In this document: positions 43,000 to 53,221 of the stretch, in pieces
Layout of the letters: the number at the start of each line of letters is the position of its first letter
How positions within the stretch are numbered: position 1 is the stretch's first letter
The notes under the pieces: model-generated
What the model was told of the DNA's origin: nothing
Database searches by the model: none
What the model saw: the letters and a program-made list of their open reading frames with translations, nothing else
DNA from: Ancistrus triradiatus
Lineage: Eukaryota; Chordata; Actinopteri; Siluriformes; Loricariidae
Assembly: GCA_025084515.1 (NCBI GenBank)
Contig: JAJAGP010000874.1
Coordinates: forward strand, 186,001-250,000
Direction: 5' to 3'
Length of the DNA: 64,000 nucleotides
Program-made: the position numbers and the translations under genes

Positions 43000-43180
43000 T
43001 ATAGAGTGACCAATTAATCTTTTGAACGTGGGAGGACAACGGAGTACCCAGAGTAAACCCATGTGGACACAGGGAGGACATGCAAACTCCACACAGGTGG
43101 AGTCCCAGGTCAGGATTAAACCTGGGATCTCTGGAGCCGTCAGCCAACCGTGCTAACAACTTGCACCACCGTGATGCCCA
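43000..43180 (-). repeat. tRNA-like-headed repeat, inverted, second copy
   Basis: ATAGAGTGACCAATTAATC, GTGGGAGGACAACGGAGTAC, CATGCAAACTCCACACAGG and CTGGAGCCGTCAGCC mark a second inverted copy 170 bases after the first. Both are preceded by a TTTATT-rich block and a GCATCAG phrase, so the pair may be a segmental duplication. Confidence 0.7.
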
Positions 43181-43284
43181 AATATAATAAATAAAAGAGA
43201 GAATGCAATTTTAGAGAATACCATACTCAAGTTATTTACATGGCCACCTGTGAAAAACAAAACATGTCAAATGAATATCAACAG

Positions 43285-43480
43285 GTGCTCAGGTGGCACA
43301 GTCGTGCAATATGCTAGTCCACCACTGTGGGCTGTATCTGAGGGTTGGGAGGCCATTCAGGGGATCATCCACCAGAATTGCAACAGTGATCTGCAATGGA
43401 CTGGTGTGCCAGCCAGGGACCCGAAAGGATCATACAAATGTAAGCTCTTAAGACAGATCCATATGTGAGTGTGTGCGGGC
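43285..43480 (+). repeat. Possible tRNA-derived repeat
   Basis: GGTGCTCAGGTGGCACAGTC then GCAATATGCTAGTCC looks like an A-box-bearing tRNA-like head, followed by GGACTGGTGTGCCAGCC. The B box is not convincing. Confidence 0.4.
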
Positions 43481-43553
43481 TAAGTGAATTGATAATGATC
43501 ATATGATTTGAAGCTTCAAAAACACTCAGAGTGCTATTTGGGTTTATAGGCTA

Positions 43554-43554
<1 letters not shown>

Positions 43555-43588
<34 letters not shown>
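43555..43588. repeat. (TG)n microsatellite
   Basis: An uninterrupted TG tract of about 33 bases. Confidence 0.95.
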
Positions 43589-43591
<3 letters not shown>

Positions 43592-43871
43592 CTCACATGT
43601 TATATATAGGTGTGACAGATCGCAGTGCATGTGATAGTGGTTGACCTCTTTGAGTTTTGAACATTAGCCCCCTCTTTTATCCTAACCCATGTGTGTTTTT
43701 CTCTTTCTCATTTAAATACCTGCACCTTGCTTATTTCATTGCTGAAAATGAATAGGGGTCAAGCCATATCAAAAGTCATAAGAGTGTAGTATCACAGCAG
43801 TTAGTAACATGAACAGGAACAGGAACAGGAATACCACAAAGATAACATTATCACTATTGCATAGTTTTTGG
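43589..43871. other. No gene seen
   Basis: Unique AT-rich spacer with a short AACAGG triplication at about 43810. Confidence 0.4.
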
Positions 43872-43879
43872 AATTAATA

Positions 43880-44075
43880 TTTACATTTACAGCATTTAGC
43901 AGACGCCCTTATCCAGAGCGACTTACAATTGGTACAGTCTTACAATCCAAGCAATTGTGGGTTAAGGGCCTTGCTCAAGGACCCAACAGTGGCAGCTTGG
44001 CAGAGGTGGGATTTGAACCCTGGACCTTCTGGTCCAGAGTCCAGTACCTTAACCGCTAGGCTACCACAGTGCACA
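43880..44075 (-). repeat. tRNA-derived SINE with 8-bp duplication
   Basis: A near-complete minus-strand copy: the tail with TTTACATTTACAGCATTTAG at the left, the complement of the GGATAA hairpin, a perfect B box (complement GGATTTGAACC) and the A box region at the right. GAATTAAT occurs at 43872-43879 and again at 44076-44083. Confidence 0.94.
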
Positions 44076-44109
44076 GAATTAATAAAGTTGCCATATGCCA
44101 TATGACACT

Positions 44110-44953
44110 TACCAATCACTTTATCAGGTACACCTCCTTGTTTCTGCACTCGCTGTCCATTTTATCAGTTCCACTTACCATACAGAAGCACTTTGTAGTT
44201 CTACAATCAGAGATTATAGGCCATCTGTTTCTCTACTTTGTTAGCCCCCCTTACTCTATTCTCTAATGGTCAGGACCCCCATAGGCACTATTTGGCTAAT
44301 GGATCATGTTCAACACTGCATTGACACTGATGTAGTGGTGGTGTGTTAGTGTGTGTTGTGCTGGTATGATTGGATCAGACACAGCAGTGCTGCTGGAGTT
44401 TATAAGCACTGTATTCACTCACTGTGCACTCCTTTAGACACGTCTACCATATCGCTCCACCTTGTAGATGTAAAGTCAGAGACAGTAACTCATCTGTTAT
44501 TGTACAGTTTGTGTTAGTCATCCTCTAATCCTTCATCAATGCTCAGTAGATGCTGCTTACAGGATTCTGGTGGCTGGACATTTTTGGTTGGTGGACTATA
44601 TTCAGTCCAGCAGTGACACTGAGCTGATTAAAATATTTGAATATAATAAATACTATTGTTTCTGATCCACTCGTACCAGAACAACACACACTAACACACC
44701 ACCACATCAGTGTCATTGCGAAGCTGAGAAGAGAATGATCCACCACCCAAATAGTACTTGATCTGTTGTTTTCCAGTGGGGTTCCTGAGCACTAGAGAAC
44801 AGAGCAAAGGCAGCTAACAAAGTATGTACAGAAACAGATGGACTACAGTCTGTAACTGTAGAACTACAAAGTGCTTCTATATGCTAAGTGGAACTGATGA
44901 AATTGACAGTGAGTGTAGAAACAAAGAGGTGTAAATAATAAATGATCATTGAG
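44110..44953. mobile_element. FB foldback element, complete, about 840 bp
   Basis: The left half (from TCACTTTATCAGGTACACCT) is the imperfect reverse complement of the right half, which ends AGGTGTAAATAATAAATGAT. Paired landmarks include AGAAGCACTTTGTAGTTCTA at 44179 with its complement near 44866, and TTAGCCCCCCTTACTCT with AGCAAAGGCAGCTAAC. The arms span well over 250 bases, so a single strand could fold into a long hairpin. It is non-coding. At least six partial copies exist in the window. The 5' terminus is close to that of Tc1-D. Confidence 0.85.
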
Positions 44954-45716
44954 TTTATTTGTATATGTAATATGTATTGGTGCTGATTTAATTGCAACAA
45001 CTATGCTTTTGTCAAATCTACGATCATGAATGTGTGACTTTCAGAGAGTTATGACTTTAAAACTGCAATATCTAATATTATTTTATTAGTAGTACAGCTC
45101 TTTGTTGAAACTCAAAGCTCGAAGAATCTACAGAATCTTCTGTAGCCGACTTTATTCACACCAAAAGCCTTAACAAGCTGTCAGTTTTTGGAAAAAAGCA
45201 GATAAGAAATGCTGTGAAAAAAGGCCTTATAACTCTGTATTATCATAATAAATGCTTAAATCCGCTAAGTTAATGCAGCTACATTCATTCAATAACAGTG
45301 CTATCTAAACTGTAATGTTTATAAATCAAGAGCCTTTGGGGATAATCCAGAACACACTATTGTCAGAGACTCACTCAAGTAATTTGGAGAGCTGACATGA
45401 CATAGCTGTAATGCTGGTTCATTCCAACATGGATCAAAAATACATTTTGCTAATCACTATAAATTGGCATTCAGAACATCTTCCCATGTATTCTCAGCAT
45501 TTGGAAACTCAGAAACTGTACCAAATCCATAATGTTTATAATAAAGCAGAACAGTAACTTATACAGTAATTATGTTTAAATTTTGACAAGTTAGAGTTGT
45601 ACATCCAGTAGAGAGAGAGAATGCAATGGGAGTGGCTCTGGGTTGGCTCCTAGTCCATATGGAACATACAGCTTGGGAGCAGCTGCCAATTCCTTACTTC
45701 GAGCCAGGCCTTCAGC
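44954..45716. other. No gene seen
   Basis: AT-rich unique sequence without a supported feature. Confidence 0.4.
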
Positions 45717-45761
45717 CACACACACACACACACACACACGCACACACACACACACACACAC
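45717..45761. repeat. (CA)n microsatellite, first of three
   Basis: A CA tract with a single CG interruption at 45740. It abuts the left end of T copy 1. Confidence 0.95.
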
Positions 45762-45799
45762 TTTACTATACTTGGGACTTTCCATTGACATGAATGACA

Positions 45800-45989
45800 T
45801 TTACATTTACATTTACAGCATTTATTGAGAGCGACTTAAAATTGGTACAATCTTACAATCCAAGCAATTGTGGGTTAAGGGTCTTGCTCAAGGACCCAAC
45901 AGTGGCAGATTGGCAGAGGTGGGATTTGAACCCTGGACCTTCTGGGCCAGAGTACAGTACCTTAACCGCTAGGCCACCACAGTCCCACA
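45800..45989 (-). repeat. tRNA-derived SINE with 8-bp duplication, inside MITE-T
   Basis: A full minus-strand copy (tail TTTACATTTACATTTACAGC at the left, perfect B-box complement, A box region at the right). It is flanked by GAATGACA at 45792-45799 and 45990-45997, and it interrupts the host sequence GACATGAATGACAATGAAGG, which is intact in T copy 2. The empty site is therefore visible within the same window. Confidence 0.95.
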
Positions 45990-46137
45990 GAATGACAATG
46001 AAGGATTACCGCAGATAATTAATGTTACGTCTAAACCCACCCCTAACCCCAACTTTATCCTCTGTAGCTGAAATAAAATATTTTGGCACTTTTGGTTTTT
46101 CAAATAAAAATTTCAGTTTTTGTAAAAAAAATTAACA

Positions 46138-46168
<31 letters not shown>

Positions 46169-46170
46169 AA
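46138..46170. repeat. (AAAT)n microsatellite
   Basis: About eight AAAT units inside MITE-T copy 1. The corresponding place in copy 2 has only two or three units. Confidence 0.95.
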
Positions 46171-46275
46171 CACAATTAAAGAAGTTACGACTGGTTACAC
46201 GATCCTCACAAGTCAAAATTTCGGGTTTTCCTATCATTGTGAGGACATTTGGTCCTCGCAAGTATAGCAAGACAG

Positions 46276-46278
<3 letters not shown>

Positions 46279-46323
<45 letters not shown>
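46279..46323. repeat. (CA)n microsatellite, second of three
   Basis: An uninterrupted CA tract of about 45 bases lying exactly between T copies 1 and 2. Confidence 0.96.
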
Positions 46324-46326
<3 letters not shown>

Positions 46327-46622
46327 ACTTGTCTTACTATACTTGTGAGGACTTTCCATTGACATGAATGACAATGAAGGATTGCTGCAGCTAATTAATG
46401 TTACATCTAAATTTACCCCTAACCCCAACTTTAACCTCAGCAGCTGAAAGCAAATATTTTGCTGTTTTTTCAAATAAAAATTTCCGTTTTTGTAAAAAAA
46501 ATATAAATAAATAAAACACAATTAAAGAAGGACTGGTTAAACGTTCCTCACAAGTCAAAATTTTGGGTTTTTCTATCATTGTGAGGACATTTGGTCCTCG
46601 CAAGTATAGCAAGACAAGGTGC
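46324..46622. mobile_element. MITE-T copy 2, uninterrupted
   Basis: About 300 bp with inverted ends CTTACTATACTTGTGAGGAC and the complement near 46597-46616. It is in the same orientation as copy 1 and followed by a short (CA)7 at 46623-46636. The 149- and 95-codon minus-strand frames here are by-products of CA repeats and this element. Confidence 0.75.
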
Positions 46623-46636
46623 ACACACACACACGA

Positions 46637-47441
46637 AACACAGTGCGAGCTCAGGATAGCAAAATATTCTGTTTGCCTTTGAAGTGTTCCTTTCTTACAC
46701 AAATGTCTATGCTCCTCTGGCCAGATTACAGGTTTTATTGATTTTCTAACATAATTCCTGGACTTTTTAATTTTTCTGTTTTTTTTAACATATTGGAAAG
46801 TAAAATCGGGTGTGTTTGGGCACATGTCCAGGTAATCCACTCATACTTTTTGTTTCAGATATACTGAAATATGAAATATTAAATGTCATATTTAAGTATG
46901 ATCCCAATACGGGTCATGCTACCTTTTGTATTCTGACTAGGTGTACCCAAACCTTTACATAAGACTATGTGAAAATTGCACTGCCACACTTTCTAAATAT
47001 CCCAGCTGTGTTTGCTGAAGCATAAAGCTGTATGTGTATCGCTCTGGCACATCTGGTCTTTCTATTTATCTGTTTTTCCACATCGGTTCCACAAAATGAG
47101 TGAATTTAAAAATTAATCTGCACATGCTCCCATTGTCATGGGGAACCTCCCTGGCTTGTGTCACATAACCACTGAACCAACAGGACTCCCCTAGTGAGAT
47201 GGAACAAACGTACTGTATATACATATACACTCATATTCACATTCATATATTTATATTGTTGGATCTACTGCTGGACCTTCACACAGCATTCCCTGAGGTG
47301 TCAGGGATCCACACAACTCCTGAACTTCTATGGTGCCAAATGCAACTGTGTAACCAACATACAGAACTTGCCTCACTCAAGTGAGGTCTGTCTGTCCTAC
47401 TGGAGACCCTAGATTTGCATATGAGATACAAGGGTTATGTA
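46637..47441. other. No gene seen
   Basis: Unique AT-rich sequence. Two overlapping frames at 47194-47412 have no recognisable domain. Confidence 0.4.
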
Positions 47442-48069
47442 CAGTGACAGCCACAAGTCTGGTCTGAGGCAACCTGCGAAAATATTTGTTTTGCACCCTC
47501 AGTTTTTCTCTCAAATCTAATACAATCTATATTACTTCATTACAATTCACATATTCAGCATACCAGTGAGTGTCAAATTTAACCTGTGATAAAAAAAAAC
47601 CTTTGATACATTTCAGAATTTATTAGAATTTGGTATGTTCCCCATATTGCTGTAATGACAGAGTGCACTGAAGCTCTCATGGACCTTACAGTTTGTACAG
47701 ACTCAGGTGAGCTATGTCATTCCAGCGTTATTTCACAAAATTCCAAAGAGCATGTTGTGATGTTACTGAATGTTTGGCTTTTTCGGTCTTCAAGTGCCCC
47801 AATAAATTGTAGGTCAGTGACTGTAGGTCTATGAGTCAGCATTTCTTGATCTTCTTTGGTCTTCAATATGTTGCTGCAAAGCTTCGAGGTTTTTGTTGGG
47901 TCATTATCCTGCTGGAGTATGAATCTTTATTCACAAAAGACAGAACAAGTGTAGTTTCAAGAATAGAAATGGTCTACCTACCAGTTTAGTATTGTGTAAT
48001 GTCAACAGGAAAGATAATGCATGCAATTCCTTGAGTATTTAGAAAACCAATTAAGATCATTTGATTTCA

Positions 48070-48845
48070 TATATAACCCCCATTCAGAAAGCGTTGAGAC
48101 AAAATAGAAATGCAAATAAAACTAAATGCAGTGTTTCTTACATTTACTTTGACTTTTATTTGATTGCAGACAGTATGAACACAAGATATTTCATGTTTTA
48201 TATGCGCAACTTCATTTCATTTGTTAATATACATCCATTCCTGAATTTCAGACCTGCAAAACATTCCAAAAAAGTTGGCACAGTAAAGCTTTTCCCACTT
48301 TGTAGTGATGCCATTCCTTCTCATCAGACTTAAGACGTTTTGGCACAGGGGATTTAAAGTGATGGAGTGTTTCATGTGTTAATTTGTCCCATTCTTACTG
48401 CAAACACATCATAAGGTGTGAAATGCTATGGAGTCATTGGCGTATTTTTTGTTTTAAAATTCTCCACACATTCTCTGTTGGGGACAGGTCAGGACTGCAG
48501 GCAGGCCAGTCCAGTACCTGTACCCTCTTCTTCCACAGCCATGCCTTTGTAATGTGTGCAGCATGTGGTTTTGCATTGTCTTATAGAAAAATGCTCGGAC
48601 ATCCCTAGAAAAGATGTCAACTTGAATGCAGCATCATTTTTTTATCACTTTATTTTTATTGCTATTATATCATTAATAGCCCTAAATTGCCCCTGTCCCA
48701 ACCTTTTTTGGAATGTGTTGCAGGTTTAAAATGCAGGAACGGATCCTATTGTCTGCAGTGAATTAAAAGTCAAAGTAAATTCAAGTAAAAAAGGTTGGGT
48801 TTTTTTGGCATTTACCATAATCTTTTCTGACTTAGGGTTGTAAAT
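48070..48845. mobile_element. MITE-S copy 2, complete
   Basis: The left end (CCCCCATTCAGAAAGCGTTG) and right end (complement of ACAACCCTAAGTCAGAAAAG) are inverted repeats over roughly 150 bases; CATTTACTTTGACTTTTA has its complement near 48765. On the minus strand, about 48463-48520 reads WPACSPDLSPTENVWRI. That is the terminal catalytic block of a Tc1/mariner-like DDE transposase, so this is a deletion derivative of a coding element. It is inserted in Tc1-H. Confidence 0.75.
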
Positions 48846-49104
48846 ATCAAAACATTAAACATGATAAAAATGATTCAACTGGTGTGTTGATGCTGTAAAA
48901 AGAAAGGTTACCTATCAGGAAGTCCAAAGAGAAAGAGGAAACAAGGAGAGTAGGAAAAGCAGAAGCAGGATAGTGGTATTTGGTGGAGGAATAGTAATTG
49001 CTTTTACTATTCCAAGGAAGCCAAAACAATTGAACCAATTCACTTCGGGCTAGCAAGGAAGCTAGTCATTTTGGAGATTGATATACAAACAATATACATC
49101 TGCC

Positions 49105-49460
49105 ACTTTGATACACCTGTGCAACTGCTCATTAACATAAATATCTAATCAGCCAATCACTTGCCAGAAAGTCAATGCATTTAGGTGTGTAGACATGGTC
49201 AGGACGACCTGCTGAAGTTCAAACCAAGCATCAGAATGGGGAAGAAAGGTAGTTTAAGTGACTTTGAACATGGCAGGGTCATTGGTGCTAGGTGGGCTGG
49301 TCTGAGTATTTCAGAAACTGCTCATCTACTAGGATTTTCACGTACAACCATCTCTAGGGTTTACAGAGAATGGTCCAAAAAAACTAGAAAATACCCAGTG
49401 AGAAACAGTTCTGTGGGTGGAAATGTCAGAGTGACTGCCCTCCTTAGTCATCTGACCTAA
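49105..49460 (+). pseudogene. Tc1-D copy 4: leader and N-terminal transposase
   Basis: The Tc1-D 5' leader leads to the ATG at 49236 and a mostly open N-terminal domain. It has GSLSDFEHGRVIGARWAG, SISETAHLLGFSRTTISRVY (the first helix-turn-helix) and a KYPV/S segment where the hook would begin. The frame runs from an upstream ATG at 49185 to 49457. The copy then ends abruptly in Tc1-H sequence, so the catalytic domain is absent. Confidence 0.85.
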
Positions 49461-49789
49461 ACTTTATAAAACATATATAAATGGTGTTTGAACACAGGGA
49501 AAACCAAGCATCCTGTAACATCATAACATGCTCTTTGGAATATTGTGAAATCATGTTGGATCATCAGATTACAGGAAAAGAGGGAACATACCAAATACTA
49601 ATAAACTCAATAAATCTTTCACTGACATTGTTATGCTGATTTTATGATTGGTAATAAAAACATTGTATTAAATTTGAGAAGTCGTCTCACTAGTGGTCTC
49701 AGACTTTTGGATCCCATTGTAACTCCTACCTTTGGTATATTAATGTGTACCCTAATTGCAAATATACAACTTTTACAAAATTCAGGGCT

Positions 49790-50060
49790 GTCCGAGTGGT
49801 GTAGAGGTCTAACACGCTAGCTCAACACAGCAGGAACCCTGGTTCCTGGGGGTTCCTGGGGGTTCCTGGGGGTTCCTGCTTGCCAAAACATCAAATGCAG
49901 ACACGATCAGCTATAACTGATTGGAGGGAAGACAACTGGGGGATCATCTCCTGACAGTGACCCCTATCCAACCTTTGATGGATAGGCATCCCATCCAGAG
50001 TATGCTTACCCCTGCACCCAGTGTTTTCTGGGGACACGTGCAACATCAGGGTTGAAGCAA
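49790..50060 (+). repeat. Candidate tRNA-derived SINE with GGTTCCTGGG triplication
   Basis: GGCTGTCCGAGTGGTGTAGA with GGTCTAACACGCTAGCTC looks like a tRNA leader with an A box. The expected B box area holds GGTTCCTGGG repeated several times (49840-49880), so it has expanded by slippage. Downstream phrases (GATCATCTCCTGACAGTGAC, GGATAGGCATCCCATCC) are repeat-like. Confidence 0.5.
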
Positions 50061-50928
50061 GAATGTAGAAAAAAAATGTGGTTCCCGAACTTATAAATGG
50101 AAATGTAGAGAGATGTGAGCCAGTATTTCTCAGCAACATCTTCTTCATAATGTATTCTGTCTAAAAATGGAAACAGCCCCCACTGCATTCCCACCTCTGC
50201 ATTTTTGTAAGTTATAGCACGCACCTTGATGACGTGAAGGTTACAGCCTCTGTGTGAGTCCTGTATTGCGCATATCATCCCTCCTGTAGCATCGTGCATG
50301 CTTCAAAAAGAGAAATGAATCATCTGGCAGATTCATTCTCCCTCTCTCTCTCATCTCACTCTCACTTTTATTTCACTGAAACACTTTGGTAATGCAGCCT
50401 AGGCCAGTCAAAGCTCTAGGGAGTTTTGGTTGTGTTTAAAGAGAAAACCACAATCAGAGGAGCAGATGTTTTGTGAAGCTGAAACACTGATTTCGTATAC
50501 ACAGCCACTCTCATGTCTTTTAACCTCAAACCGCACCACAACCTGGCACAACCTCAAAGGCTGGAAACAATGCGGCAATCCCTGACACCATTACACGGGC
50601 AAGAGACATAAAGCTATCCCAATATCAGCACGCATGCACTAGCAATGAAGATCCTATTCAGAAAACAAATAAAGACTACAAAACCAATAGACATCTCAAT
50701 ATTGTTAGTAGTGCAGTTGATTTATTAGGTATAATAATACTCTGGCTTTCAGTCGTATACATTTTTTGACACATTCACCATCCTTGGTATAAATGCCAAA
50801 AGTAATCATATTAGGCATATTTGAAAGATACAGTACTCTGTAAATGCTGACTGTATATATGCATGTCTAAAGTTTTTACGCATAACAACCATTAGTAAAT
50901 CCTTTTGTGGCAGTTGCTAAAAAGAAAC
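50061..50928. other. No gene seen
   Basis: Unique sequence. The part at about 50395-50620 is not simple and has RUNX-like cores AACCACA, AACCGCACC and ACCACAACC, but no exon or conserved block can be shown from one sequence. Confidence 0.35.
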
Positions 50929-51868
50929 TTATTGTAGGGATATCCATGTTCCAATTCTTCCGCGTTTGGGATATTGTAGAGATGTCCATGTTCCAATTTT
51001 TCCGCGTTTGGGATATTGTAGGGATATCCATGTTCCAATTTTTCCGTGTTTGGGATATTGTAGGGATATCCATGTTCCAATTTTCCGTGTTTGGGATATT
51101 GTAGGGATATCCATGTTCCAATTCTTCCGTGTTTGGGATATTGTAGGGATATCCATGTTCCAATTCTTCCGTGTTTGGGATATTGTAGGGATATCCATGT
51201 TCCAATTCTTCCGCGTTTGGGATATTGTAGGGATATCCATGTTACAATTTTTCCGTGTTGGGATATTGTAGGGATATCCATGTTACAATTTTTCCGTGTT
51301 TGGGATATTGTAGGGATATCCATGTTCCCAATTTTTCCGTGTTTGGGATATTGTAGGCATATCCATGTTCCAATTTTTCCGTGTTTGGGATATTGTAGGG
51401 ATATCCATGTTCCATTTTTCCGTGTTTGGGATATTGTAGGGATATCCATGTTCCATTTTTTCCGTGTTTGGGATATTGTAGGGATATCCATGTTCCAATT
51501 CTTCCGTGTTTCTGTTCCGTGTTTGGGATATTGTAGGGATATCCATGTTCCAATTTTTCCGTGTTTGGGATATTGTAGGCATATCCATGTTCCATTTTTC
51601 CGTGTTTGGGATATTGTAGGCATATCCATGTTCCATTTTTCCGTGTTTGGGATATTGTAGGGATATCCATGTTCCAATTTTTCCATGTTTATGATATTGT
51701 AGGGATATCCATGTTCCAATTTTTCCGTGTTTGGGATATTGTAGGGATATCCATGTTCCAATTTTTCCGTGTTTGGGATATTGTAGAGACATCTATGTTC
51801 CAATTCTTCTGTGTTTGGGATATTGTAGAAATATCCATGTTCCAATTTTTTCATATCCATGTTCCAAA
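50929..51868. repeat. 42-bp minisatellite, about 22 units
   Basis: The unit is about GTTTGGGATATTGTAGGG plus ATATCCATGTTCCAATTYTT and CCG. Most units are 42 bp, and a few are 41 or 43 bp or carry an insertion (51505-51520). Each unit contains the palindrome GGATATCC. As 42 is divisible by 3 and the unit has stop-free frames on both strands, it generates long false frames. One is a 378-codon minus-strand frame whose 14-residue period reads ELEHGYPYNIPNTE. Units are highly similar, which indicates recent amplification or homogenisation. Confidence 0.96.
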
Positions 51869-53221
51869 TGATCATTAAGCTGCAAATACCTAAAGTCATG
51901 TACCATTGAATGACTCTACCTATTGGTGAGAAACATTCAGGGGTTAGGTATATATAAAAAAGATAATGGAGTAAAACGTCTAAATATTTAAAACTGAATC
52001 TGAAATTAATGTGAATGGTTTCAAACATGTCCTTATTCCAATAAACGCACTTAAAATATATATCTATCTTTCATTGACCTTGGATCTTTTTGTACTTGAA
52101 GGGAAGTAAGTTATGGAAATATTGACTAAAAAGCACAACTGAAGCTGTGCACACACTCATAGCCACCACATTCAGCCTTTGATGTGTGTTTTTATTACAA
52201 CATAGTATTCCTAGCAGGAATGCACTATCGTGGCAGTAACATCTATTCAATTATACTACATCAGTTTCTCATAGGCTGCATTCTGGTTTCAACATGGCCT
52301 GGTTAACTTCCCTTCACCATTTCCTCCTCTGGAATCCCCATCATCAGTTTGAGGGCTATTTCAAATAAATATTAGGTCAGTTGAACTTTGTGTTAGAAAA
52401 GTTCTTTCAGATGTGAGCAATCAGAAAAATTTGAAACTAAGTACCATAAAAACAGAATCAAAGCAGACGTCAAACAGAGACGAAGACAATGCAGAGAATT
52501 TTTTTTGGCAGAAGTAGGCTGTCAACATTAACGCCTTACAGCGTTATGCGATGAAAACTTTACCACGTAGATTTTTTAACACAAATTAACCATATTACCT
52601 AATTGCCCCCATCTGCCTCCTGTAAATCCTGGTAATACTAAAAGGCGCAAAAATGGGGATTCAGTGCATTATCCAGATTGCACCAGGCAACCCATCCTAC
52701 AAGACATATTCGAGGACAACTACGGTCACAAGAATTCATTCATGAATTGCATGGCAATGAAAAGTTAAAGCAGTTCTCACAACATACATGTATTTCACTG
52801 ACTGGAGAACACTAGACATCTGTAAGCAACCATAACTACCTCGGTAAGGGCACACCAAAACAATGACAAATAGCAGCTGCACTCATTCACTTTAGGTGTG
52901 GTGAAAACAGAGGAAAGGCATTTAGAACGCGCTAGCCAGTTCCTTATTTGGGTGAGTTACTTGCAAACACTTTACAGGCAAGCTTTTTACATTCATTTTG
53001 TCACAGATGGTTCTTTATAACTGTTCTTTATGTGATTTTCTGCTACGTCTGCTGTTCATTAAGAATGCTATAGGCAATGCCAAGCAAACCCTGAACCTGT
53101 TACTCAGCTAATTAATAGCTAATCATTCAGAAATAAAATAACTGATTCCTCTAACCAGTTTTCATTCAGTATTTTATTAAATTTTATCCCCCTCCAGAAA
53201 GTACAAAGAAATCCTAGTATG
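51869..53221. other. No gene seen
   Basis: AT-rich unique sequence. No open frame above about 60 codons and no recognised repeat. Confidence 0.45.

Larger units (their letters stand above)
45762..46278. mobile_element. MITE-T copy 1, split by a SINE
   Basis: Left end CTTTACTATACTTGGGACTT and right end GGTCCTCGCAAGTATAGCAA are inverted repeats of the motif CTATACTTGYGAGGAC. Shared internal text with copy 2 includes CTAATTAATGTTACRTCTAA-type sequence, CCCCTAACCCCAACTTT and TTTCAAATAAAAATTTC. An (AAAT)n tract lies inside at 46138-46170. The SINE at 45800-45989 is inserted near the left end. No coding capacity. Confidence 0.72.
47442..49719. mobile_element. Tc1-H, carrying two nested insertions
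   Basis: The outer ends are imperfect inverted repeats: CAGTGACAGCCACAAGTCTG at the left and the complement of CAATGGGATCCAAAAGTCTG at the right. TA lies outside each end (47440-47441 and 49720-49721). Its own sequence occupies about 47442-48060 and 49463-49719. Between these lie a MITE-S copy (48070-48845) and a Tc1-D 5' fragment (49105-49460). Antisense phrases such as CATCATTTTGTTGGGTCATTATC-type text at about 47890-47915 suggest a decayed minus-strand transposase, but no motif is readable. Confidence 0.7.

Noticed and set aside
46100..46840. 74-149 codon minus-strand frames
   Set aside because: They run through CA repeats and non-coding MITE-T sequence.
50929..51868. CRISPR-like array
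   Set aside because: Repeats are contiguous with no unique spacers, and the genome is eukaryotic.
50892..52028. 378-codon minus-strand open frame
   Set aside because: It is the translation of a 42-bp minisatellite; other frames and the opposite strand are equally open, and there is no non-repetitive domain with features of a protein.
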